A stretch of DNA of 11,687 bases from Candidatus Hecatellales archaeon (GCA_003662305.1 QMXU01000018.1:1-11687), one strand, 5' to 3'; shown: positions 6,809 to 11,687, counted from the first letter of the stretch. Made by a program: numbers and translations. Notes: a model not told the origin generated them from the sequence alone.

Positions 6809-6833
6809 TTAAAATATACGAAGAGCTTAAAAA
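6809..6833. promoter_or_regulatory. Divergent promoter region between Nudix gene and tRNA-Trp
   Basis: Two AT-rich boxes lie here. On the minus strand TATATTTTAA (6809-6818) could drive the Nudix gene, though it is only 19 nt from the GTG. TTAAAAA at 6827-6833 on the plus strand is centred about 35 nt before the first tRNA base, right for an archaeal tRNA promoter with a short 5' leader. Its complement TTTTTAA could also serve the Nudix gene. Direction of each box is inferred from spacing only. Confidence 0.35.
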
Positions 6834-6864
6834 CAGCTTAGGTAAGGATTAAGATGGAAGCAAA

Positions 6865-7011
6865 GGGGCCGTAGTCTAGCCAGGCAGGACGACGGGCTCC
6901 AGCTCCCGGAAACTACGGGTAAACAGACCTCCAGCAGGAATGAAGAAGAGCTGGAGCGCCCTTGAAGGGGAAACCCGTAGGTCGCCGGTTCAAATCCGGT
7001 CGGCCCCACCA
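6865..7011 (+). tRNA. tRNA-Trp (anticodon CCA) with a 70-nt intron
   Basis: The acceptor stem GGGGCCG (6865-6871) pairs perfectly with CGGCCCC (7001-7007), followed by discriminator A and an encoded CCA. The D stem is GTCT/GGAC with a 9-nt loop. The anticodon stem is ACGGG (6892-6896) with CCCGT (6974-6978). The T arm is GCCGG-TTCAAAT-CCGGT (6984-7000). The spliced anticodon loop reads C-T-CCA-G-A, giving CCA at 6899-6901, hence Trp. The mature length is 74 nt plus CCA. The intron (6903-6972) falls between positions 37 and 38, the canonical archaeal site. A T-run (7013-7017) directly after the CCA is a likely terminator. Confidence 0.95.
6903..6972 (+). other. tRNA-Trp intron with bulge-helix-bulge splice site
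   Basis: Exon bases CTCC (6897-6900) pair with intron GGGG (6967-6970; one G-T wobble) as the 4-bp central helix. The 3-nt bulges are AG|C (6901-6903) and AA|A (6971-6973); the archaeal splicing endonuclease would cut at the bars. The second flanking helix is weak, so the motif is relaxed. Inside the intron, CTCCAGC (6929-6935) pairs with GCTGGAG (6950-6956) across a 14-nt purine-rich loop, and CCCG/CGGG (6905-6919) forms a small hairpin. Archaeal tRNA-Trp introns often hold a box C/D guide for Cm34. Here only degenerate boxes are visible: ATGAAGA (6940-6946) and TTGA (6962-6965). Confidence 0.85.
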
Positions 7012-7012
7012 A

Positions 7013-7054
7013 TTTTTGGTAGGGAAAACCTGACAAGTAAACTTTCACAGGTTT
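7013..7054. terminator. T-run and hairpin between convergent tRNA-Trp and small gene
   Basis: TTTTT at 7013-7017 follows the tRNA and fits archaeal T-tract termination on the plus strand. A 7-bp inverted repeat, AAACCTG (7026-7032) and CAGGTTT (7048-7054), with an inner AAG/CTT pair, follows. On the minus strand this hairpin is trailed by TTTTCCC and later AT-rich sequence, so it may end the small minus-strand gene whose stop is at 7124. The rest up to 7123 shows nothing recognisable. Confidence 0.4.
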
Positions 7055-7123
7055 AAGTTGCGGAAAATTTTGGAGCCAAACCCCTAACCGGAGAAGGAGT
7101 ATGACGATTTTAGAGGGCTTCCT

Positions 7124-7303
7124 TCAGCCCTGGATTCCAGAGGCCGTCTTTTTATGTGCTCTTTTTCCGCCTTGGACATCTGCTGGACGTCTGCCTCTCG
7201 TCTTCCTCAACCCGAAGATTAAGCCTATGATTACGTTGGCTGTCTGCTCGTCAACCTCTTTTTCTATGCTTAAGCCCTCGCCTTCGATCTTTACTTTAAC
7301 CAA
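7124..7303 (-). CDS. 59-residue conserved-looking hypothetical protein
   Basis: On the minus strand a TTG (7303-7301) opens a clean 59-residue frame ending in TGA at 7124-7126. GGCGGT lies a few bases upstream as a likely ribosome site. The first half, starting MVKVKIEGEGLSIEKEV and continuing EQTANVIIGLIFGL, predicts strand-turn-strand-helix. The second half is short, Arg/Lys/Gly-rich and probably disordered (LRKTRGRRPADVQGG and on). Its N-terminus resembles the first 40 residues of the divergent winged-helix protein, VKLTVRRNGLEIVVEA. The protein may share that small alpha/beta module without the DNA-binding part. I do not recognise a named family. Codon choice resembles the host genes, and the 59-residue length makes it easy to miss. 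Confidence 0.7.
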   Translation of the reverse strand: MVKVKIEGEGLSIEKEVDEQTANVIIGLIFGLRKTRGRRPADVQGGKRAHKKTASGIQG

Positions 7304-7339
7304 GTTTTACCGCCTGTAGAAGCCTGAGAACGTTTCAGA

Positions 7340-7395
7340 TTGTATTAAAATTTTTAAGATTCTTCGCAGTCTTTAAACGGAAGGTCTTAAAATAG
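7340..7395. promoter_or_regulatory. Divergent promoter region of the small gene and the winged-helix gene
   Basis: The 113-nt gap 7304-7416 is AT-rich. On the minus strand TTTTAATAC (centre near 7349) lies about 46 nt before the small-gene TTG, leaving a leader that holds its GGCGGT site. On the plus strand CTTTAAAC (7370-7377) and CTTAAAATAG (7386-7395) are candidate TATA boxes for the TTG at 7417; the second would give an almost leaderless transcript. Since the plus gene is a probable DNA-binding protein, autoregulation here is plausible, but no clear operator repeat was found. Confidence 0.35.
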
Positions 7396-7416
7396 ACTTC
7401 TTGGGGATGTAGGTTT

Positions 7417-7848
7417 TTGGAGACTGGAAGACGGGACTTCAACGTGAAGCTTACCGTCAGGAGGAACGGTCTTGAAATTGTTGTCGAAGCACCTGTAGAA
7501 AAACTTCTATCAGAGCTCGACAGTCTTGCAGAGCTTTTCAGCAAAGCTGTGGAAAAGTTCTCTGTTAAGGCTCAGACGGCTGCAGGAATGGTTGAGGAGG
7601 CAGAGTATCCTTCTATTAAGCCTTCACGCAGCACCACTGGGAACCTTCAAGCCCTCTTCAGCACGGCCTGGGGTCAAACCCCCAGAAGCCTTTCAGAGGT
7701 TTCCAAAGCTCTAGAAGTCAACGGGGTTCCAGATTCACCCAGCAACGTAACCGTCTACCTTAAAAGGCTTGTGGCTAAGGGCTTCCTCCGCAGAATCCTG
7801 AAGGAGGGAAAATACTACTACTATAGGATTCCTGAAGAGTCTGGCTGA
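7417..7848 (+). CDS. Winged helix-turn-helix protein, uncharacterised
   Basis: The 143 residues split into an N-terminal alpha/beta segment (10-50: VKLTVRRNGLEIVVEAPVEKL then amphipathic helix to about 50), a polar linker (55-75), and a C-terminal winged-helix domain (about 76-138). The winged helix shows NLQALFSTAWG, then SLSEVSKALE as helix 2, SNVTVYLKRLVAKGFLRRI as recognition helix and KEGKYYYYRI as wing. It is a likely transcription regulator; the ligand or partner is unknown. The TTG at 7417 is the longest supported start, and a GTG at 7444 (before KLTV) is an alternative. The last 28 bases overlap the convergent NfeD-like gene. Its N-terminal pattern is shared with the divergent 59-residue protein. 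Confidence 0.75.
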   Translation: METGRRDFNVKLTVRRNGLEIVVEAPVEKLLSELDSLAELFSKAVEKFSVKAQTAAGMVEEAEYPSIKPSRSTTGNLQALFSTAWGQTPRSLSEVSKALEVNGVPDSPSNVTVYLKRLVAKGFLRRILKEGKYYYYRIPEESG

Positions 7849-8225
7849 CGTTTTTTAACTTTCAAGGTCAGGCCTTCCACGGCTACCACTGAAACTTTTT
7901 CTCCTTCGCTTATAGGGCCTTCTAAGGCTACGGCCTTCCATTTTTCGCTTCCAACCGCTACGAGTCCTTTAGGGTTAAGCATGGTTAGAGCTTCACCTGT
8001 GAGGCCTATCATGGCTTCAACGCCTACGATAGGAGGCTTAACCACCACCGGCTTTATAATCCGGTATATGAAATACGAGAGAAGGGCTAGGCCAGCTAAA
8101 ACAGATAGGGCGTAGGAAAGAGGAAACTCTATTCCAAGGTGTGGAAGCCAGAAGAGTATGGCTGCCACCGCGATAACCTCGTCCAACGATGCCAGTAGAG
8201 CTACAGCCAAGATTTTAGTCTTCAA
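7821..8225 (-). CDS. NfeD-like membrane protein
   Basis: This 134-residue protein has two predicted membrane helices (about 5-27 and 36-58) and a soluble OB-fold NfeD C-terminal domain (about 66-125). Family marks are GLTGEALTMLNPKGLVAVGSEKWKA (given here as two blocks: GLTGEALTMLNPKG, LVAVGSEKWKA), then EGPISEGEKVSVVAVEGLTL. NfeD proteins work with stomatin/SPFH proteins in membrane microdomains, and longer versions carry a ClpP-like protease domain, absent here. No stomatin gene is in the window. The TTG at 8225 is the longest start, without an obvious ribosome site; TTTTATTTAG about 19 nt upstream could make it leaderless. Its C-terminus overlaps the winged-helix gene by 28 nt in convergent orientation. 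Confidence 0.85.
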   Translation of the reverse strand: MKTKILAVALLASLDEVIAVAAILFWLPHLGIEFPLSYALSVLAGLALLSYFIYRIIKPVVVKPPIVGVEAMIGLTGEALTMLNPKGLVAVGSEKWKAVALEGPISEGEKVSVVAVEGLTLKVKKRQPDSSGIL

Positions 8226-8301
8226 GGCCGAGGAAACCCTAAATAAAACTTAGAAGTCAAACAGCTTAACTTTAAGTGTTAAAGGAGCAGCTGGGGGAAC
8301 C

Positions 8302-8928
8302 TTGAAGGTTAGAATGCTGGTTGTAGGCCCTGTCGCCACCAACTGCTATATTGCCCGTTGCGAGGAAACAGGGGAAGCCATAGTCATAGACCCGGGAGAC
8401 GAAGGAGAAAGAATCCTGGAAGCCGTCCGAGAGGAAAAGGCGAAAGTCAAATACGTGGTTAACACGCACGGCCACATAGACCACATAGGAGCCAACGACC
8501 TGGTTAGAAAAGCCTTAAAGGCGCCGCTTCTCATCCACAGGCTTGACGCTGAAGCCCTGGGGAAGCCTGAGCTCAACCTTTCAATGTTCTTCTGGTCGGA
8601 GCTGCGGGCTTCAGGGCCTGACAGAACCCTTGAGGACGGGGACGAAATAGCCTTCGGAAGGATTAGGCTTAAAGTTTTACATACTCCCGGCCATACGCCT
8701 GGAAGCATCTGCCTCCTATCCGACGATGTCATTTTCACGGGGGACACTCTTTTCGCTGGGAGCATAGGGCGGACTGACATGCCTGGAGGCTCCTTCCAGA
8801 GGCTTATTCACTCGCTTAAACACCGGATAATGCCTCTTCCAGACGGGTTAAAGGTTTACCCCGGCCACGGGCCTGAAACCCTGCTGGGCTACGAGAAGCA
8901 GGTTAACCCCTACCTAAGAAGTCTTTAA
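8302..8928 (+). CDS. Metallo-beta-lactamase-fold hydrolase (glyoxalase II-like)
   Basis: This 208-residue protein has the full metal-binding set of the family: THGHIDHIG (H56, H58, D60, H61), PGHTPGS (H131), GDTLFAGSIGRTD (D148) and PGHG (H189). The GRTD and PGHG motifs point to the hydroxyacylglutathione hydrolase-like/YcbL group, which hydrolyses thioesters. The archaeal thiol substrate is unknown. The N-terminus GPVATNCYIA is also typical. The TTG start has GGGGGAA about 3-4 nt upstream and a CTTTAAG box about 29 nt away. A 76-nt divergent gap separates it from the NfeD-like gene. Its last 26 bases overlap the convergent HAD gene. Confidence 0.92.
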   Translation: MKVRMLVVGPVATNCYIARCEETGEAIVIDPGDEGERILEAVREEKAKVKYVVNTHGHIDHIGANDLVRKALKAPLLIHRLDAEALGKPELNLSMFFWSELRASGPDRTLEDGDEIAFGRIRLKVLHTPGHTPGSICLLSDDVIFTGDTLFAGSIGRTDMPGGSFQRLIHSLKHRIMPLPDGLKVYPGHGPETLLGYEKQVNPYLRSL

Positions 8929-9634
8929 GGCTACATATGGACGGCAGCCGCAAATCCGGCTTCTCCTCCCTTCTAGGCGAAATCTTACCGGTGTTTCCAG
9001 GCTTTTCCACCAAAACAGAGAATATTCCTGCTTTTCTGGCTCCGGCCACGTCGTCGTAGGGGTCGTCTCCCACGAAAACGGTTTCTCTGGCTTCAGCTTT
9101 CGCGGCTTTCAGGGCTGACTGGAAAATTTTGGGGTGAGGCTTCCTCCAGCCTACCTCATGCGATATGGTTACGGCGTCTAGCAGGTCTAAAACGCCTATT
9201 TTGGAGAGAATTTCCCTCATGGCCGGCGCGTAGGTGAAGTTTGTTACAACCCCAAGCTTGAAGGCTGGCTTAAGGCTTTCCATAACGTTTCTCAGGCAGC
9301 CTATGGGTTTAACAGCTTCAATGTAGGGCTTAAAGTAGGCTTCAACCGCCCTTTCAATTTCATGGTCTGAAGGGTCAGCCTGATAGCCGAGGATTCGGAG
9401 GGCTTCAGCCGTCCAAACGCCGTTTGAAACCTCCCGAAGCTCCTCTATTCTAACCTTTAAATGCCTGGCGTAAGCCTTCTCGTAGGCTTCTAGGAAAGCC
9501 CGGTAGGGCGAAGCGAAGCCTGCCTCCACAAGCCTCTCATGGAGAATCCTAAGCTGAAGCTCATGGTTAACCTCCACCCTGAAAAGCGTTCCCACACAGT
9601 CGAAAAGCACCGCCCTAACCTGAAGCCCCGGCAA
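8903..9634 (-). CDS. HAD-superfamily hydrolase (motif I DCVGT)
   Basis: This protein of about 243 residues has all four HAD motifs. Motif I is LFDCVGTLF (nucleophile D12, from the TTG), motif II GVVTNF (T131), motif III the lysine in GWRKPHPKIF (K165) and motif IV VGDDPYDDVAGA (D190/D191 and D194/D195). A helical cap is inserted between motifs I and II (about 20-110), the C1 cap class of phosphoglycolate phosphatase and haloacid dehalogenase relatives. The second Asp of the DxD motif, the general acid in phosphatases, is Val here. I start at TTG 9634 because GGGTGG lies a few bases upstream; GTG 9643 is possible. An ATG at 9745 would add an AT-rich, non-conserved 37 residues and is unlikely. 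Confidence 0.88.
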   Translation of the reverse strand: MPGLQVRAVLFDCVGTLFRVEVNHELQLRILHERLVEAGFASPYRAFLEAYEKAYARHLKVRIEELREVSNGVWTAEALRILGYQADPSDHEIERAVEAYFKPYIEAVKPIGCLRNVMESLKPAFKLGVVTNFTYAPAMREILSKIGVLDLLDAVTISHEVGWRKPHPKIFQSALKAAKAEARETVFVGDDPYDDVAGARKAGIFSVLVEKPGNTGKISPRREEKPDLRLPSICSLKDFLGRG

Positions 9635-9649
9635 ACCAGCCACCCAAAC

Positions 9650-9723
9650 ATTAAACCATAAAGAAAAAATCTCCTTAAATAACATTGCATCATTTAATTG
9701 CAATTGATGTTGGTGTATAGTAT
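9650..9723. promoter_or_regulatory. AT-rich divergent promoter region at the left edge of the island
   Basis: The sequence turns AT-rich here. On the minus strand TTATTTAAGG (around 9675-9684) could be the TATA/BRE for the HAD gene with a leader of about 20 nt. On the plus strand ATTTAATTG (9692-9700) is centred about 28 nt before the ATG of the 98-residue gene. The 10-bp perfect palindrome AATTGCAATT (9696-9705) overlaps that box and could be an operator. A GGTG (9712-9715) is a possible ribosome site. Confidence 0.35.
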
Positions 9724-10020
9724 ATGACAAAATGGATAATTGCAAGTATAGGTGAAGGCTACAAGATTAGAGCTAAACGTATAGATACAGAGGCATACTC
9801 TATAATAATCGTGGAGTGGAAGCATCCAAATTACGGCTATTGGGCGGACGCAGGAATTTGGATAAAATCATTACATAATCCTCAATGGATTAAATATTCG
9901 GATGCAAACTGGTTTAGAGAGACTTCTTACACCGAGTTTGTGAAAAGAAACCCTCAATTTCAGCAGTTATTCGAGAATGAGCCTGAGAATAGACTTATGA
10001 GAACAACGAAAAAAGCTTAA
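9724..10020 (+). CDS. Hypothetical Trp/Tyr-rich 98-residue protein of the AT-rich island
   Basis: I do not recognise this protein. It is 98 residues with six Trp and six Tyr, and appears to have an N-terminal beta-rich part (KWIIASIGEGYKIRAKRI, then YSIIIVEW), a central aromatic segment (HPNYGYWADAGIWIKSL) and a polar C-terminus (EFVKRNPQFQQLFENE). There is no signal peptide, membrane helix or metal-binding Cys. Base composition is much more AT-rich than the flanking genes and matches the following nuclease gene. The two are separated by 22 nt and read the same way, so they probably form one unit. It could be a regulator, inhibitor or accessory subunit of the nuclease. All of these are inference from position. 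Confidence 0.7.
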   Translation: MTKWIIASIGEGYKIRAKRIDTEAYSIIIVEWKHPNYGYWADAGIWIKSLHNPQWIKYSDANWFRETSYTEFVKRNPQFQQLFENEPENRLMRTTKKA

Positions 10021-10042
10021 GAATAACTGAGAGGGTTAAGTA

Positions 10043-11047
10043 ATGAGAGAGAAAACAAACTACAACAATACGAATTCATATTTCATGATAGCCGTTTCTA
10101 CCCGAGAAAACTTGGAGTTATGCTTAAAGTATTCTCTCGCAGGCTTTCCAAGCAACAAAAATGGAGCATGGGCATATAGTGAAATCCAAGAAAACGACAG
10201 AGTATCTTTTCTATACGGCGCTAGGGTACATAACTTGTATGTTGTTAGGAATAAACTTTGTTTAGAGAATGATGATTCTGAGCTTCCAGGGTGGAAGCCG
10301 TTGGAATTTGGATATGGTAAAAAACTTAGACGTTATACCTTTCCATTCAGACTTGAACTGGAACCCCTAAGAAAATTTGATGAACCATTAACCCGTGTTG
10401 AATTTTCCTATGTCGCAGAAAACTTGTTACTTAGAGGAGGATACCGGAAGAGCCATTTTCAAGCTGACAGAACCGATCTTGGTCACGCATCAAGACTTGG
10501 AAGCATAGCTGAAGACCATGCACAATGGCCCTCGTATACTAACCCTTTCTTCGAACCGCGATTTACATTCAATAAGTCTTTGGTCAATGAGCCTAAAGTT
10601 TTTCTATTCTGGGAACAATTATTACAAGCGGCAATACGCCGCTATTTATGTAACAAAAAGAAACTAGAAGATTTTCTTAAAGCATTAACAATAGATTTGC
10701 TATATGCAGATGAGTTAGAAGTACTAGGAGAAAAAAGCCTTCCAAGGGGATATGTAGACATACTCATTAAAGAAGCTATACCTACAGGAATCTCAAGGAA
10801 AATAATTATCGAAGTTAAGAGAGGAAATGCGACCGCTAAAAGTTTTGAACAACTTGAAGCATACAAACAAGAACTCGGCAAGGAGTGCATAGCGGCGGTT
10901 CTTATAGCTCAGAAGATAAATGAGAAATTAAAAAGAAAATTTCAATCCATAAAAGCAGTTGAATATCATATAGGGAGTTTACCTAACACATTTACGTTTC
11001 CTGAACTAGTTAAAGCAATTAATCTTCACGTATTCTCTGCCCGATAA
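10043..11047 (+). CDS. YTH/EVE-like reader domain fused to PD-(D/E)XK nuclease, candidate modification-dependent restriction enzyme
   Basis: The 334 residues appear to form two domains. Residues about 12-145 look like a PUA-fold YTH/EVE-type module: SYFMIAVSTRENLELCLKYS, then GFPSNKNGAWAYSEIQENDRVSFLYGA, a pattern close to the YFxIxS...N...SIKY...GN start of YTH domains and the KGDxVxFY turn of EVE. Residues about 190-300 carry a PD-(D/E)XK nuclease core: RGYVDIL (D239), IIIEVKRG (E257, K259) and FEQLEAYKQEL (Q270, Y274), the order seen in Mrr-, NucS/DUF91- and RecB-like nucleases. Reader-plus-nuclease fusions typically cut modified foreign DNA. No ATPase or methyltransferase gene is adjacent. 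The ATG has GAGGG 7 nt upstream. The gene is AT-rich (25-33% G+C in rows counted), suggesting transfer. The nuclease call is firmer than the reader call. Confidence 0.72.
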   Translation: MREKTNYNNTNSYFMIAVSTRENLELCLKYSLAGFPSNKNGAWAYSEIQENDRVSFLYGARVHNLYVVRNKLCLENDDSELPGWKPLEFGYGKKLRRYTFPFRLELEPLRKFDEPLTRVEFSYVAENLLLRGGYRKSHFQADRTDLGHASRLGSIAEDHAQWPSYTNPFFEPRFTFNKSLVNEPKVFLFWEQLLQAAIRRYLCNKKKLEDFLKALTIDLLYADELEVLGEKSLPRGYVDILIKEAIPTGISRKIIIEVKRGNATAKSFEQLEAYKQELGKECIAAVLIAQKINEKLKRKFQSIKAVEYHIGSLPNTFTFPELVKAINLHVFSAR

Positions 11048-11060
11048 GAGGGTCCCTAAG

Positions 11061-11618
11061 GTGAATGTTGTAGCTTTTGAAGATGGCTCTTTTAGGGTGG
11101 GGGAGAGGGGTGAGGCTTTCCTCCTTGGGGTTTTGACGGATGGCTTCAGGCTTGTTGATGTTTCGGTTTCGCTGGTGGAGGTGGACGGGTTTGATGCTAC
11201 TGGAAGGCTGCTGGATATGGCTGAAGCTTGGAAGGGCAGGTTCAGCCTAGTCATGCTTTCCTCTCTGGCCTACGCAGGGTTTAACGTTGTAGACCCTGAA
11301 GAGGTCTGCAGGCGGCTTGGAACGCCTGTAATCGTTGTTTTGCCTAGGAAGCCCCGGCGGAGGGCTGTGGAGAGAGCGTTGAAAAGGCATTTCAGCGACT
11401 GGGAGCGGAGGCTTAAAGTCCTCGGGAAGGTTGGAGAGCCTGCTGAGCTTAGGCTTCCTGGGGGGCGTGTTTACGTTTCAGCCTTCGGCTTGACGGCTGG
11501 CGAAGCCTTGGAGGCGGTGAGGAGGCTTACGGTTTTCGGAGGCAGGCCTGAGCCTTTAAGGATGGCAGACCTCCTTGTTAAGGGGTTAGGCCTTTGGAAG
11601 GGTGTTAGAGGGCTTTAA
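11061..11618 (+). CDS. DUF99 family protein (endonuclease dU-like, endonuclease V fold)
   Basis: This 185-residue protein has the DUF99/UPF0215 pattern: EDGSF near the N-terminus, LLGVLTDGFRLVDV, VEVDGFDAT, VMLSSLAYAGFNVVD, TPVIVVLPRKP, the HFSDWERRL helix, a GGRVYVSAFGLT strand and GRPEPLRMADLL. The family is found in archaea, is related to endonuclease V, and is annotated by some databases as endonuclease dU; direct biochemical support is limited as far as I know. The acidic residues of EDGSF and VDGFDAT are the likely metal ligands. The GTG start lies 13 nt after the nuclease stop with GAGGG (11048-11052) upstream. Base composition returns to host-like from about 11050. Its own promoter is not visible, so it may be read from the island promoter. 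Confidence 0.88.
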   Translation: MNVVAFEDGSFRVGERGEAFLLGVLTDGFRLVDVSVSLVEVDGFDATGRLLDMAEAWKGRFSLVMLSSLAYAGFNVVDPEEVCRRLGTPVIVVLPRKPRRRAVERALKRHFSDWERRLKVLGKVGEPAELRLPGGRVYVSAFGLTAGEALEAVRRLTVFGGRPEPLRMADLLVKGLGLWKGVRGL

Positions 11619-11687
11619 AGTCTAGGGACGCCACGTTTGCGGTTTGGAGGTCTACAAGGGCTGCTGTTCCAGGGGTGGGGGTAAGCC
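11605..11687 (-). CDS. Possible 3' end of a minus-strand gene cut by the window
   Basis: The minus strand is open from the window edge to a TAA at 11605-11607 and gives 26 residues, including PGTAALVDL and TANVASLDFKAL. The sequence looks protein-like and its 14-nt convergent overlap with the DUF99 gene matches the habit of other gene pairs in this window. It is too short to identify, and it may be chance. Confidence 0.35.
   Translation of the reverse strand, partial: LTPTPGTAALVDLQTANVASLDFKAL

Noticed and set aside
6827..7048. A minus-strand frame covering the tRNA.
   Set aside because: It runs antisense through tRNA-Trp and its intron, so it is not a protein gene.
7101..7319. A 72-residue plus-strand frame in the intergenic region.
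   Set aside because: It is the antisense shadow of the minus-strand 59-residue gene, which has better codon choice and a ribosome site.
1..9640. Very frequent AAGCCT/AGGCTT strings throughout the host part.
   Set aside because: They fall in coding frames as common codon pairs (such as AGG CTT, AAG CCT, GGC TT) without regular spacing, so this is codon bias, not a repeat or CRISPR array.
9688..9709. CATCA...TGATG inverted repeat near the island promoter.
   Set aside because: It is not centred on the AATTGCAATT palindrome and is short enough to be chance.
9635..9745. An ATG at 9745 extending the HAD protein by 37 residues.
   Set aside because: The extra part is AT-rich, lacks family similarity and overlaps the promoter and start of the 98-residue gene; TTG 9634 with GGGTGG upstream fits better.
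10029..11060. Similar GAGGGT...TAAG strings before 10043 and before 11061 as possible island direct repeats.
   Set aside because: Both are ribosome-site regions and the match is short and imperfect, so it is explained by Shine-Dalgarno sequence.
11619..11687. A plus-strand gene start after DUF99.
   Set aside because: The short plus-strand frame is Cys/Gly-rich and unlike a protein start; the minus-strand reading is more protein-like.

Overview
The window looks like part of an archaeal chromosome, most probably Thermoproteota in the wide sense (a Bathyarchaeia-like lineage would fit, but that is only a guess). The evidence is the gene set: an archaeal/plant-type D-aminoacyl-tRNA deacylase, an L18Ae-type ribosomal protein, prefoldin alpha, archaeal FtsY, an Sm-like archaeal protein, an AK6/Fap7-type kinase, a DUF99 protein, and a tRNA-Trp with an intron at the canonical archaeal position. 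TATA-like boxes, TTG/GTG starts and short Shine-Dalgarno sites agree with this. Host DNA is about 52% G+C in a row I counted.

Layout. 1-548 (+) is the C-terminal part of a 2-isopropylmalate/citramalate synthase cut by the window edge. 529-5218 (-) is a tight eight-gene block read from right to left: L18Ae, prefoldin alpha, ftsY, ornithine carbamoyltransferase, D-aminoacyl-tRNA deacylase, an AK6/Fap7-type kinase with no normal start codon, a small zinc ribbon, and an Sm-like protein. Several junctions overlap or are separated by only a few bases, so most of the block is probably co-transcribed and translationally coupled. Upstream of it on the same strand are a Nudix hydrolase and a radical SAM/SPASM-like enzyme (5258-6794). 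The theme is translation, protein targeting and RNA handling, with arginine biosynthesis inserted.

6865-7011 (+) is tRNA-Trp(CCA) with a 70-nt intron. A 59-residue protein gene (7124-7303, -) and a winged-helix protein gene (7417-7848, +) then form a divergent pair with similar N-terminal sequence patterns. Next come an NfeD-like membrane protein (-), a metallo-beta-lactamase-fold hydrolase (+) and a HAD hydrolase (-).

9650-11047 is an AT-rich island (25-33% G+C in rows I counted) with two genes on the + strand: an unrecognised Trp/Tyr-rich 98-residue protein, and a 334-residue protein joining an N-terminal YTH/EVE-like (PUA-fold) reader domain to a C-terminal PD-(D/E)XK nuclease. This looks like a candidate modification-dependent restriction (type IV-like) system and is the most interesting item. 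It sits between the HAD gene and a DUF99 gene (11061-11618, +) that begins 13 nt after the nuclease stop. The last bases may hold the 3' end of another minus-strand gene. No CRISPR array, insertion sequence or rRNA was seen.
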